Below are positions 27,026-36,333 of a DNA stretch of 64,000 nt, in pieces. Origin of the DNA: Bacteroidales bacterium. GTDB lineage: Bacteria; Bacteroidota; Bacteroidia; Bacteroidales; Muribaculaceae. Below the pieces are notes generated by a model. The model had not been told where the DNA came from and did not search any database. It saw nothing but the letters and a program-made list of their open reading frames with translations. Position 1 is the first letter of the stretch; the number at the start of each line of letters is the position of its first letter. A program made the position numbers and the translations under genes. The stretch covers positions 48,072 through 112,071 of the forward strand of contig JAQXIE010000024.1 of NCBI GenBank assembly GCA_029007645.1. The letters run 5' to 3'.

Positions 27026-29581
27026 ATGACTGTTAAATTAAGGTTGAATAAATTTCTATTTGTTGCCCTGTCAGCATTAGGCATGTTGGCTGTGCCTTCA
27101 TATTCAGCTTCCCCTCAACGGGTTACGGTAAAAGGTGTCGTGAGAGACCTTATTACTAACGAACCTCTTTCCTATGTTACGGTTGCCGCGAACAAGAAGG
27201 GAGGCAATACTCTGACCGATTCCCTGGGATTCTTTTCGATCCGGGTTCCCAATAACGCTACAATCCAACTGACTTCCGTGGGTTACCGCACCGAAGAACT
27301 TCGTGCTCCCTTCGGCCGCGACACGTTGCAGATTCTGCTCGAACCCTCTACCACGGAATTGTCGGAATTGATCGTGAAGCCCAAAAAGCAGAAGTATTCC
27401 AAAAAGAATCCTGCAGTCGACCTGATGCAGAAAGTCAGGGCCAATTATCACAAATTGCGTCCCGATAAGGTTGACGGATACAATTACGACACCTACGAGA
27501 AGATGGTGCTTGCTCTGAACAGCGACGACAATAACAAAGGCACATGGATCATACCGGTCCGCGACAAGCAGAAACTGCAGAGTCACGCGGACACCGCATT
27601 ATGGACAGGCGATAAGATATTCGTGCTGTCGGTTAAGGAGAAAACCGGCGTGCATCTGCGCGATAAAGGCAAGGACGTCGATGTAGTCACTGCCTCGCGT
27701 AACGACGGTATGGACGAAAGCCTTAGCAAGGAATATACCAACATTATTTTCGAAGACATGCTCCGACAGGTAGATGTCTACGACAATGATATAATGCTGC
27801 TGAAAAATGCTTTCGTCAGTCCTCTGTCACGTATTGCCGACGACTTTTACAAATTCGAGATTACCGACACGGTGCTGATCGGCACCGACCGTTGTGTCGA
27901 ACTGTCGTTCGCTCCGCACACGGCCGAAATGTCGGGTTTCAACGGCAAGCTCTATGTGCCTGCCGACGACAGCCTCAGATATGTGCGGCGCGTGATGATG
28001 CGTATGCCCAAGGCTGCAAATATCAATTACGTAAGAAGCCTGGTACTGAGCCAGAACTACAAACTCGACTCGCTGGGCAAGATCAATAAGACTCTCGACG
28101 ACCTGGTGGCCACTCTGCAGGTCATCCCCGGCATGCCGAAATTCTACATATCACGTCAGACACGCCGCGAAAACTTCGGATATGGAGGTCGCCCGGAATA
28201 CAATACCTACATCGAAAGGATAGGCAACAAGTTTGAATTGGCCGATGCCGAAGGCCACGACGATGCGTACTGGGATCAATCGAGAATGCTGTCGCTGACT
28301 CACGCCGAGAAAACGGTGTTCTCCAAGCAATCGGCGTTCAAGAATGACAAGCTGTTCCGCGCATTCAAATTCATTGTCAACGTCGTGTCGCGCCGTTACA
28401 TCCCGACCGGTCCCGAAAAGTACAACTATTTCAACCTCGGACCGATCCTGTCGGTGATAAGCTACAACAAGCCGGAGGGCTGGCGACTGGAGCTGGGAGG
28501 TATGACCACGTCGAAGGTATCTCCGCATTTCTGGATCAGCGGCTACGGCGCATATGGTTTCGGCGATCATAAATGGAAGGGGAGAGGCATGCTTGAATAT
28601 TCCTTCGAAAAGAAGGGCAAGACCCCTATGGAATTCCCGATCAACAGCATCAAGGCCGGTTACCAGTACGATATCGAGAGCATCGGCCTGTTCAAGGATC
28701 CCGAGTCGTCGGCATTGCTGAGTTCATGGCGTAGGTCGCAGAACAACTTCTACATCTATCAGCACAAGGCCTTTGCAGAATATGTCAAGGAATGGCGCAA
28801 TCATGTCACATTGAGTGTAGGATTCCGTTACACACGTCAGATACCGACGTCCGAAACGCGGTTTGTCAACGGTTTCGGCAAGGAATACGGACAGCTGCAT
28901 CAGGCTGCGTTCAGCGTTTCGCTGCGGTGGGCTCCCGAGGAGAAATTCACTCAGAGTCTCGATCTGCGCTCGCCGGTCAACCGCGACGGTTGGGTGTTCG
29001 TGCTCAAGCATGAATACGGCCCAAAGCGTTTCCTCGGCTCCAACTTCTCGCTGTCGCGTACCGATCGGACCATCGACAAGGGTATCTGGCTCTCGTCGTT
29101 CGGTTATATGGAATGGAAAATCCGTGCTTCCAAAATCTGGACGCAGGTCCCCTACACGGAACTTTGCTGGCCCCCGGCAAATACGTCCTACTTCACCGAC
29201 GGTCACTCGTTCGTGCTGATGAATCCTATGGAATTCGCCATGGACCAGTATGCCATGTGGGATATGCAGTACCATGCCAAAGGCCTCCTGCTGGACCGCA
29301 TACCGTTCATTAAGAAGGCCCGTTTCCGCGAATTCATTTCATTCAAGGGTGTTTTCAGCGGCCTGTCGCGCAAGAATAATCCTGCCCGGGCTCAGGGCGC
29401 CCTCCGGTTCCCCGGCGACGAAACTACCGTGATGAACGCTACGCCTTACATGGAATGCAGTATCGGCATCGAGAACATATTGACCTTCTTGCGAGTTGAA
29501 TATGTGTGGAGACTTACCTACCGCAACCGGCCTGATATCTCACGCGGCGGTGTGCGCTTGGGTTTCCATGTCACATTTTAA
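27026..29581 (+). CDS. DUF5686 outer-membrane protein with carboxypeptidase-regulatory-like domain
   Basis: 851 residues. Signal peptide (to about residue 30, ending SYSASPQ), then an immunoglobulin-like CarboxypepD_reg-like domain (about 33-110: VTVKGVVRDLITNEPLSYVTVAANKKGGNTLTD in two parts, with GFFSIRVP and the usual SVGYRTEEL), then a long region of about 740 residues that fits DUF5686: alternating beta strands with aromatic caps (for example FSVSLRWAPEEKF, VRLGFHVTF at the end), hence an outer-membrane barrel. It resembles TonB-dependent receptors in layout but has no plug domain that I can see. Its ligand or function is unknown. No consensus promoter was seen in the 95-bp gap before it. 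Confidence 0.82.
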   Translation: MTVKLRLNKFLFVALSALGMLAVPSYSASPQRVTVKGVVRDLITNEPLSYVTVAANKKGGNTLTDSLGFFSIRVPNNATIQLTSVGYRTEELRAPFGRDTLQILLEPSTTELSELIVKPKKQKYSKKNPAVDLMQKVRANYHKLRPDKVDGYNYDTYEKMVLALNSDDNNKGTWIIPVRDKQKLQSHADTALWTGDKIFVLSVKEKTGVHLRDKGKDVDVVTASRNDGMDESLSKEYTNIIFEDMLRQVDVYDNDIMLLKNAFVSPLSRIADDFYKFEITDTVLIGTDRCVELSFAPHTAEMSGFNGKLYVPADDSLRYVRRVMMRMPKAANINYVRSLVLSQNYKLDSLGKINKTLDDLVATLQVIPGMPKFYISRQTRRENFGYGGRPEYNTYIERIGNKFELADAEGHDDAYWDQSRMLSLTHAEKTVFSKQSAFKNDKLFRAFKFIVNVVSRRYIPTGPEKYNYFNLGPILSVISYNKPEGWRLELGGMTTSKVSPHFWISGYGAYGFGDHKWKGRGMLEYSFEKKGKTPMEFPINSIKAGYQYDIESIGLFKDPESSALLSSWRRSQNNFYIYQHKAFAEYVKEWRNHVTLSVGFRYTRQIPTSETRFVNGFGKEYGQLHQAAFSVSLRWAPEEKFTQSLDLRSPVNRDGWVFVLKHEYGPKRFLGSNFSLSRTDRTIDKGIWLSSFGYMEWKIRASKIWTQVPYTELCWPPANTSYFTDGHSFVLMNPMEFAMDQYAMWDMQYHAKGLLLDRIPFIKKARFREFISFKGVFSGLSRKNNPARAQGALRFPGDETTVMNATPYMECSIGIENILTFLRVEYVWRLTYRNRPDISRGGVRLGFHVTF

Positions 29582-29624
29582 TTTATTTAACAGTGCCGAG
29601 AGACGCTGTTAACTTAATAATTCT

Positions 29625-29632
29625 TATTTTTG
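29625..29632 (+). promoter_or_regulatory. -7 element of the moxR/Bat operon
   Basis: TATTTTTG, an exact match to TAnnTTTG, 27 bp before the moxR ATG at 29659. No good -33 TTTG is found 19-21 bp upstream, so this could be a weaker or activator-dependent promoter. It explains why the in-frame codon at 29593 is not the start. Confidence 0.6.
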
Positions 29633-29658
29633 CAATTCGAAATAAAGAACATCAAGAT

Positions 29659-30654
29659 ATGGAAGAAGTAGTGAATATCAGGGAACTCAATGATCTGATA
29701 GCATCCAAGAGCAGCTTTGTGAGCATGATCCGCACCGGAATGGACCGCCGCATCATCGGACAGGAACACCTTGTCGACTCATTGCTTATCGCGCTGCTGT
29801 GTAACGGCCATGTGTTGCTGGAAGGTGTCCCCGGTCTTGCCAAGACTCTTGCCATCAAGACTCTCGCAAGTCTGGTCGACGCTAAGTACAGCCGCATTCA
29901 GTTTACTCCCGACTTGCTGCCGGCCGACGTGGTCGGTACGCTGATATACAGTGTCAAGAAGGAGTCTTTCGAAGTCAAGAAAGGTCCGGTATTCGCTAAT
30001 TTTGTGCTTGCCGACGAGATTAACCGTGCCCCCGCCAAGGTGCAGAGCGCTCTGCTCGAGGCCATGCAGGAACGCCAGGTCACAATCGGCGACGAGACTT
30101 TCGCTCTGCCCGATCCTTTCCTGGTAATGGCTACACAGAACCCCATCGAACAGGAGGGTACTTATCCTCTGCCCGAAGCCCAGGTGGACCGTTTCCTGCT
30201 CAAGGTCGTGATCGGTTATCCTAACAAGGAGGAGGAGAAACAGATCATCCGCCAGAATATCCGCGGCGCGCTCGACCCTGTCCGCCCCGTGCTGGATCCC
30301 AAGGAAATAATCGAAGTACAGAAGATTGTTGAGAAGATTTATATCGACGAGAAGATCGAGAACTACATAGTGGATATTGTGTTCGCCACGCGTACGCCTG
30401 CCAAGTATGGTCTGAACGACCTGCAGAGCCTGATTTCGTTCGGTGCCTCGCCACGTGCTTCGATCAGCCTGGCTCTCGCTTCGCGCGCCTATGCTTTCCT
30501 GCAGGGCCGAGGCTACGTGATTCCCGAGGATGTCCGTGCCGTATGCCATGATGTCCTCAGACACCGCATCGGTCTGACTTACGAGGCCGAGGCCAACACT
30601 ATCTCGGCCGACGATATCATAACCGATATCCTCGACAAAGTTCAGGTGCCCTGA
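29659..30654 (+). CDS. MoxR-family AAA+ ATPase (Bat operon)
   Basis: 331 residues from the ATG at 29659, selected by the promoter and by family alignment (MEEVVNIRELNDLI). Walker A is GVPGLAKT (56-63), Walker B LADEINRAP (117-125), sensor 1 MATQNPIEQEGTYPLPEAQ, arginine finger in VDRFLLK, and sensor 2 GASPRASISL. MoxR ATPases act with von Willebrand factor A (vWA) proteins as chaperone-like systems, here with the DUF58 and Bat proteins encoded next. First gene of the operon; the DUF58 gene begins 38 bp later. Confidence 0.94.
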   Translation: MEEVVNIRELNDLIASKSSFVSMIRTGMDRRIIGQEHLVDSLLIALLCNGHVLLEGVPGLAKTLAIKTLASLVDAKYSRIQFTPDLLPADVVGTLIYSVKKESFEVKKGPVFANFVLADEINRAPAKVQSALLEAMQERQVTIGDETFALPDPFLVMATQNPIEQEGTYPLPEAQVDRFLLKVVIGYPNKEEEKQIIRQNIRGALDPVRPVLDPKEIIEVQKIVEKIYIDEKIENYIVDIVFATRTPAKYGLNDLQSLISFGASPRASISLALASRAYAFLQGRGYVIPEDVRAVCHDVLRHRIGLTYEAEANTISADDIITDILDKVQVP

Positions 30655-30692
30655 TCGTTATCGGGTATCTGCTGACTATCAACCCATTGACT

Positions 30693-31571
30693 ATGGACGC
30701 AAAGGAACTTCTAAAAAAGGTCCGCAAGATTGAAATCAAAACGCGCGGCCTGAGCCAGAACATATTCGCCGGCGAATATCACAGCGCATACAAAGGCCGC
30801 GGCGTGATTTTTTCCGAAGTCCGCGAATATGTCCCCGGCGACGATGTGCGCGATATTGATTGGAACGTTACCTCGCGTTACAACAAACCCTTTGTCAAGG
30901 TCTATGAGGAGGAGCGCGAACTGACAGTAATGTTGCTCGTCGATGTCAGCGGCAGCCGGTCGTTCGGTGCCTGCGGCGAACAGAAAATGGAAAAAATGGC
31001 CGAGGTAGCCGCTACGTTGGCATTCTCGTCAATCCAGAACAATGACAAAGTCGGTGTGATTTTATTCAGCGATAAAATTGAGAAATTCATACCGCCTAAG
31101 AAGGGCCGCAAACACATACTGCTGATCATCAGGGAAATAATAAACTTTGTGCCGGAAAATAACGGTACGGACATAGGTGCGGCGTTGCGGTTCCTGACCA
31201 ATGCCTTGAAAAAGCGCACCACCGCTTTCCTGATTTCCGACATGATCGATGACCATGACTATCAGCAAAGTCTGATGATAGCCAGCCGCAAGCACGATAT
31301 GGCGACGATACAGGTCTATGACCGCCGCGACGCCGAAATGCCTGATGTCGGTCTTGTCAAGATGCGCGATCTGGAAACCGGCCAGACCGCATGGATCGAC
31401 ACATCCTCAAAATCCACACGCAGCGCATATGCTCAGGTTTGGTACAAGCGCCAGCAATGGATCTCATCCGCTATGGCCCGCAGTGGCGTCGACATGGCGT
31501 CGATATCAACCGACGAAGACTTTGTAAAGGCTCTACTTGGCCTGTTCAGGCGTAGATCGATTGCAAGATAG
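30693..31571 (+). CDS. DUF58 vWA-like protein of the Bat operon
   Basis: 292 residues from the ATG at 30693. DUF58 signature REYVPGDDVRDIDWNVTSR (44-62), then a vWA domain with MIDAS-like VDVSGS (83-88) and a later TDIGAALRFL. Soluble; no membrane helix. In bacteria the MoxR-DUF58 pair is always adjacent, and the DUF58 protein probably links the ATPase to the membrane Bat proteins. It precedes a short secreted BatD-like protein gene by 8 bp. Confidence 0.9.
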   Translation: MDAKELLKKVRKIEIKTRGLSQNIFAGEYHSAYKGRGVIFSEVREYVPGDDVRDIDWNVTSRYNKPFVKVYEEERELTVMLLVDVSGSRSFGACGEQKMEKMAEVAATLAFSSIQNNDKVGVILFSDKIEKFIPPKKGRKHILLIIREIINFVPENNGTDIGAALRFLTNALKKRTTAFLISDMIDDHDYQQSLMIASRKHDMATIQVYDRRDAEMPDVGLVKMRDLETGQTAWIDTSSKSTRSAYAQVWYKRQQWISSAMARSGVDMASISTDEDFVKALLGLFRRRSIAR

Positions 31572-31579
31572 TTGATTAT

Positions 31580-32626
31580 ATGGATTCTATTAGATTACGA
31601 CATATTCTGACGTTGCTCATTTGTCTGTTTCTGACCGCCGGTGCGTCCGCCGCTACCGTGGTCAAAGCCCGTCTTGACAGCACCACGCTCCTGATGGGCA
31701 AAATGACAACGCTCCAGATTTCCGTACAGGAGCCGACGAATGTCAGCGGGCATTTTGAACTGTTCAAGAATATTCATGAGCGTGGTTACGCTTCGGTCTG
31801 CGGTGACAGTGTCGAACTTCGGGCTCCGGTTTCGATCGACACCGTTGTGACAGGCAAGGAGCGGAAACTGCTTTTCAAAGTTCCGGTCCAGAGCTTTGAT
31901 TCGGGCGCTTATATGCTTCCGGAATTGGCCTATGTGGTCGGTATGGATACGTTCCGTACGAATCCCGTGGCTCTGAAAGTCGTGCCCGTCAATGCCAACG
32001 CCGATGACCCGATTGCCGATTATGCCGGAGTTTCCGATCCCGAGGATCCTTCCTTCTTTGACTGGGTGCCCGATTGGATGCTCGATTTCTGGTGGATAAT
32101 ACTTCTGGTGCTTCTCGCCATCGGAATCTTCGTATACATGCTGCGCCGGTATAAAAAGGTAGGCCACATCCTGCCTCAGAAGCCTGTGCCCACGCCTTAT
32201 GAAGAAGCGATGTCGGCCTTGCGTCAGCTGAAGGCCAAGGGCCTTTGGGAACAGGGCCTCGAAAAGGAATATTATACGGAACTGACCGAGATTCTGCGGC
32301 ATTATCTCTACCGTCGTTTCGGCATCAATGCGCTGGAAATGACTTCCCGGCAGATATTGCATTGCCTGTCGGGCAATCCGGAGACCAAGGACAAACGCGC
32401 CTATTTCCGCAAAATCCTGGATATGGCCGATTTTGTAAAGTTCGCCAAGGTCCGTCCGTTGCCCGATGACAACGTGGCCTCCTATGACAATGCCGTGAGA
32501 TTTGTCGAGGAAACAAAGCCCGTACCGGTTACCGAAAAAGAGGATGCCGGCACAGCCGATACAAAGCAGACGGATAAGCGGCCCGCAGCCGGTTCCGGCA
32601 GTTCACGGAAAGGAGGTGCCAGATGA
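31580..32626 (+). CDS. Membrane-anchored Bat-operon protein (BatD-like, uncharacterised)
   Basis: 348 residues. Signal peptide (to about 25, ASA-ATV), a beta-rich periplasmic domain (about 26-165, ending DPEDPSFFDWVPDWMLDF), a transmembrane helix (170-188, WWIILLVLLAIGIFVYML), then a cytoplasmic helical domain with PTPYEEAMSALRQLKAKGL and YYTELTEILRHYLYRRFGI, and a Lys/Ser tail. This cytoplasmic part resembles the end of the full-length BatD, suggesting a paralogous relation. It sits exactly between the DUF58 gene and batA, as in other Bacteroidetes Bat operons. Its end overlaps batA by 4 bp (ATGA). I know of no assigned function. Confidence 0.72.
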   Translation: MDSIRLRHILTLLICLFLTAGASAATVVKARLDSTTLLMGKMTTLQISVQEPTNVSGHFELFKNIHERGYASVCGDSVELRAPVSIDTVVTGKERKLLFKVPVQSFDSGAYMLPELAYVVGMDTFRTNPVALKVVPVNANADDPIADYAGVSDPEDPSFFDWVPDWMLDFWWIILLVLLAIGIFVYMLRRYKKVGHILPQKPVPTPYEEAMSALRQLKAKGLWEQGLEKEYYTELTEILRHYLYRRFGINALEMTSRQILHCLSGNPETKDKRAYFRKILDMADFVKFAKVRPLPDDNVASYDNAVRFVEETKPVPVTEKEDAGTADTKQTDKRPAAGSGSSRKGGAR

Positions 32627-33597
32627 TGCTTCATCCTTATATCCTGTTTTCCCTGCTTCTGCTGATTCCCGTAATCGGCTGGTATATATGGAAATGGAAA
32701 GGTGGTGATCCCTCGGTGGGAGTGAGCAGCATTGCGCCGTTCAAGGGGCGTCGTGCCAACTTCAAGGTCTTGTTGATGCACGTATGTTTCGGCCTGCAGT
32801 TGGTTGCCATCGCATGTCTGATTGTCGCGCTGGCTCGACCTCAGACTCACGACAGTACCAATACCTCCAACATCGAGGGTACTGATATCGTGATTGCTTT
32901 GGATATCTCGAGCTCGATGCTCGCCAACGATCTGCAACCCACGCGTGTAGACGCCGCCAAGGATGTTGCCCGTAAATTTGTGGGCCAGCGAGCCAACGAC
33001 AATATCGGTCTTGTGGTGTTCTCGGGCGAAAGCCTTTCGCTGATGCCCCTCACGTCCGACAAGGGCGCTCTGGTTAAGGCCATCGACAACATTCAGACAG
33101 GTGACCTCAATGACGGTACGGCAATCGGCGACGGTCTTGCCAGTGCCATCAACCGTATCGCAACCGGCTCGGCAAAATCCAAAAGCATTATCCTTCTCAC
33201 CGATGGTACCAACAATGCCGGTGATGTCGCTCCCACAACCGCAGCACGAATCGCCAAACAGAAGGGCATACGTATCTATACCATCGGCGTCGGCACCAAC
33301 GGATCCATCAGAATCACCGACCCATATGGCTTCTCGTCAACAACGATGGAGACTAAAATCGACGAGGCGTCGCTCAAGAATATCGCAAGCATGACCGACG
33401 GCAAGTTCTTCCGTGCCACGGATTCCAGAATGCTTCGCGAGGTCTTTGCCGAAATAGATTCGCTCGAGAAATCTAAAATCAAGGTCAACACATTCTCGCA
33501 GACCGAGGAAAACTTCATGCCCTGGCTCCTGGCGAGCCTCTGTGCCTTCGCTTTCTTCCTGGTGTTGAGATACACCGTGCTGAGGCGTATACCATAA
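32623..33597 (+). CDS. batA: BatA, vWA-domain membrane protein (aerotolerance operon)
   Basis: 324 residues. Two N-terminal hydrophobic segments (about 5-22 and 50-70) flank the start, followed by a vWA domain with a canonical MIDAS: IALDISSSML (Asp94, Ser96, Ser98), and TxxD-type second sites (NDGTAIGDGLASAI), then a C-terminal membrane helix (WLLASLCAFAFFLVLRYTV). The domain faces the periplasm. BatA and BatB form a membrane complex implicated in oxidative-stress tolerance of Bacteroides, although the molecular activity is not known. The downstream batB begins 10 bp later. Confidence 0.92.
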   Translation: MMLHPYILFSLLLLIPVIGWYIWKWKGGDPSVGVSSIAPFKGRRANFKVLLMHVCFGLQLVAIACLIVALARPQTHDSTNTSNIEGTDIVIALDISSSMLANDLQPTRVDAAKDVARKFVGQRANDNIGLVVFSGESLSLMPLTSDKGALVKAIDNIQTGDLNDGTAIGDGLASAINRIATGSAKSKSIILLTDGTNNAGDVAPTTAARIAKQKGIRIYTIGVGTNGSIRITDPYGFSSTTMETKIDEASLKNIASMTDGKFFRATDSRMLREVFAEIDSLEKSKIKVNTFSQTEENFMPWLLASLCAFAFFLVLRYTVLRRIP

Positions 33598-33607
33598 TAT
33601 TACTGCC

Positions 33608-34654
33608 ATGATTAGTTTTGCATACCCACATATATTATATCTGCTGCTCCTGGTGCCGGCCATCCTGGGTCTATACCTATGGGCCCGGTACGCAAGACGC
33701 AGGAACCTCCGGAAGTTCGGCAAGCTGGCCTCTTTGCTGCCGCTGATGCCCGAAATGTCGGAATATAAATCGCCTCTCAAGATCACCGTGCAACTTGCGG
33801 CCCTCGCTTTGTTAATCATCGCTTTCGCCCGTCCGTGGGGAGCAATCCGCAATCAGAAGACCTCAAAGGAGGGTATCGAAGTCGTAATTGCTGTCGATGC
33901 TTCCAATTCGATGCTGGCATCGGCAACGTCCGACGACAACGGGACGTCCAGAATGCGTACCGCCAAGTTTACGCTCGAGAAACTCATCAACCGTCTGGAC
34001 AACGACCGTGTCGGCCTGATCATTTACGCCAACAGCGCATATACTCTGATTCCGGTTACCAACGACTATGTGTCGGCCAAAATGTTTCTTAATTCCATCG
34101 ATCCGTCGCAGATAGCCGATCAGGGAACCAACATCACCGGTGCCATCGATATGGCTGTCAACTCGTTTAGCGACAACAAGAATATCGGCAAGGCACTGAT
34201 TCTGATTACCGATGCCGAGGAACTGGAAGACAAGGAGAGCGTTATGAAGGCTGCCGCTGATGCCGGCAGACGAGGCATTCAGGTGGACGTCGTGGGTGTC
34301 GGCTCCTCGACTCCTGTCACTGTGCCCGAAGGCAACGGCATGATGATGTATCCCGAAACCGGTGAACCGGTCCGTACGGCTCTGAATGAGGATCTGGCCG
34401 CTGAAATCGCTAAGGCCGCCAAAGGTATTTATGTCAACGCATCCAACAGCGAGGCTCTCAGCGAACTCGAACGCCAGCTCGACACATTGAAGAAGGCCGC
34501 CATGGAATCAAGCCTGTATTCGCAGCATGACGAACTGTTCCCCATCTTTGCATGGCTCGCCCTTGCGCTGATCATTATCGACATCCTGCTTCTGGAACGT
34601 AAGATAGGATGGCTCGACCGTATTACTTTTTTCAAAAAGGAGGAGAAACAATGA
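33608..34654 (+). CDS. batB: BatB, vWA-domain membrane protein (aerotolerance operon)
   Basis: 348 residues, paralogue of BatA: two N-terminal membrane segments (about 8-26 and 58-76), vWA domain with MIDAS IAVDASNSM (Asp97, Ser99, Ser101) and NITGAIDMAV, C-terminal membrane helix (ELFPIFAWLALALIIIDILLL) and a basic tail. Unlike BatA it has a long acidic insert after the MIDAS (SDDNGTSRMRTAKFTLEKL). It overlaps batC by 4 bp (ATGA). Confidence 0.92.
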   Translation: MISFAYPHILYLLLLVPAILGLYLWARYARRRNLRKFGKLASLLPLMPEMSEYKSPLKITVQLAALALLIIAFARPWGAIRNQKTSKEGIEVVIAVDASNSMLASATSDDNGTSRMRTAKFTLEKLINRLDNDRVGLIIYANSAYTLIPVTNDYVSAKMFLNSIDPSQIADQGTNITGAIDMAVNSFSDNKNIGKALILITDAEELEDKESVMKAAADAGRRGIQVDVVGVGSSTPVTVPEGNGMMMYPETGEPVRTALNEDLAAEIAKAAKGIYVNASNSEALSELERQLDTLKKAAMESSLYSQHDELFPIFAWLALALIIIDILLLERKIGWLDRITFFKKEEKQ

Positions 34655-35403
34655 GTCGCTATATATATCGCATACTGGTCTTAATGCTTGTGCTGGCTTC
34701 GTCGGCGCCGGTATCGTTCGCCTCTACGCGGCAGGAACGGAAACTGGTGAGTCGCGGAAACAAATTGTATACCGAGCGAAAATTCGTCGAGGCCGCGTCA
34801 TTATATGAACAGGCTCTGAAAGTGAATCCGTCCTCGGCTTCGGCCATGTACAATCTGGGTCTCTCCACAATCCGCCAGATCAGCAATCTCAAGGACACCA
34901 CCGCCGCCAATGCGGCCAAGATGGACAAGGCCCGCAAGGCTTTGACCCAGGTGGCTCAGCGTGCCAAGGACAGACCCGGTCTTGCCGCCAAGGCTAATTA
35001 TAATCTCGGTAATCTTGAATTCAACTCCGAGCAGTACCAGAACGCCATCAATTATTATAAACAGGCGCTCAGAATTGATCCCGACGACGAGAATGCCCGC
35101 AAAAACCTGAGAATTGCTCAGAAAAAGCTCCAGCAACAGAACCAGAACAAGGACAATAAGCAGGATCAGAAGGATCAGAACAAGGATCAGGACAAGGACA
35201 AGAATCAGCAGGACAAGAACCAGCCCCAGAATCAGAATAACGACAACAAAAAGCAGCCACAGGAGCAGGACATAAACCAGCAGACCGCCGAGCGCATCCT
35301 GCAGGCTGTTGACAATAAGGAGAGCCAGACCCGCGCCAAGGTGAACAGAGCAAATAAGGGTGAGAAATCGGTCGGCGGCGGCAGGGCACTAAAACGTTGG
35401 TGA
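34651..35403 (+). CDS. batC: BatC, periplasmic TPR protein (aerotolerance operon)
   Basis: 250 residues from the ATG at 34651, which overlaps the batB stop by 4 bp; the in-frame ATG at 34609 would run through batB and lacks a signal peptide. Signal peptide (to about 25, SFAS). Three TPR units: 34-67, 62-100 (interrupted) and 116-150 (YNLGNLEFNSEQYQNAINYY). From about 161 to 212 the sequence is almost only Gln, Asn, Lys and Asp (a low-complexity tract), then a short basic helix. BatC is thought to support BatA/BatB; this tract is longer and more repetitive than the core and probably disordered. 9 bp separate it from the next gene. Confidence 0.88.
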   Translation: MSRYIYRILVLMLVLASSAPVSFASTRQERKLVSRGNKLYTERKFVEAASLYEQALKVNPSSASAMYNLGLSTIRQISNLKDTTAANAAKMDKARKALTQVAQRAKDRPGLAAKANYNLGNLEFNSEQYQNAINYYKQALRIDPDDENARKNLRIAQKKLQQQNQNKDNKQDQKDQNKDQDKDKNQQDKNQPQNQNNDNKKQPQEQDINQQTAERILQAVDNKESQTRAKVNRANKGEKSVGGGRALKRW

Positions 35404-35412
35404 CATAATACG

Positions 35413-36333
35413 ATGCCTATGAAACCCAGAAGTTCTATTTTGCTGGCTTTGATCATTCTGACCTCCCTGTTGTTGCCGTCGGTCAATGCCCAGAATAAAC
35501 ATGACAAGAGCAAGGTCCGCATCTCCTGGGATGTGGATAAACTGAAATTGTACCATCATCAGCCGGCGCTGATAACACTCTATCTCTGGACCCCCGAGAT
35601 GCAGGTGCAGGGCATATCGGAAATGACCCGGGCACGCCTCGACAAGGGGAAATTCAGCATGCTCACTCATGCGGAATTTGACCACAGCATGAACATCGTA
35701 GACAAGAACGGAACCAAATGGTACGTATATCCCATCGACTGTTATGCAGTCGCTATGGATAAAGCCGGCAAATATCAGTTGAAGGGAGGTAAATACGCAG
35801 TGGATCTCGGTATCCCTGTGGTTTACGACGATCCCTTCTGGGGACGAATGCAGACACTGCAGCGCGAACGTGTCGAAGTCCCCGTGGCTCCGTTGGAAAT
35901 CAAAGTCGCTTCATTGCCCGACAATAAGTATGACTCCGAGTTCTCGGGCGCTGTGGGTGATTTCAATGTCGATGTGTCCGTCCCGCCGGGCGACATATAC
36001 CTCAACGAAGATGCCGTGGCCATAATCACCGTCTCGGGTCCGGGCTGGATTCAGGACAATATACTGCCCGAGTACCGCGAGGCCTTCGGCCAGGGTACAA
36101 AACTGAAATCTTTTACAGAAAACCGCCGGCAATATGTCAAGGACGGCAAAGTCATCTCCGAATTGCAGCTGGAATGCACGTTTATTCCCACATCTCGCGA
36201 CAATGCCGTGATCGGACCGGTTAAGATTGAATACTTCAATCCGGAAACGGGCAGTTATGAATCGGCCGTCTCCGGGAAAGTTCCGGTCAAGGTGCAGTCC
36301 ATAGCCGGTAAAGCTCCAATACACGATATATGA
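35413..36333 (+). CDS. Short BatD-like secreted protein
   Basis: 306 residues. N-terminal signal peptide (to about 27, PSVNA-QNK). The mature protein is beta-rich and looks like an N-terminal portion of BatD: VRISWDVDKLKLYHHQPALITLYLW, DVSVPPGDIYLNEDAVAIITVSG, YFNPETGSYESAVSGKVPVKV; the phrase 'YFNPE(S/T)G(K/S)YE' also occurs in the full-length BatD encoded next, which suggests tandem duplication. It has no membrane helix, so it is probably free in the periplasm or bound to BatD. It overlaps batD by 4 bp (ATGA). Confidence 0.8.
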   Translation: MPMKPRSSILLALIILTSLLLPSVNAQNKHDKSKVRISWDVDKLKLYHHQPALITLYLWTPEMQVQGISEMTRARLDKGKFSMLTHAEFDHSMNIVDKNGTKWYVYPIDCYAVAMDKAGKYQLKGGKYAVDLGIPVVYDDPFWGRMQTLQRERVEVPVAPLEIKVASLPDNKYDSEFSGAVGDFNVDVSVPPGDIYLNEDAVAIITVSGPGWIQDNILPEYREAFGQGTKLKSFTENRRQYVKDGKVISELQLECTFIPTSRDNAVIGPVKIEYFNPETGSYESAVSGKVPVKVQSIAGKAPIHDI

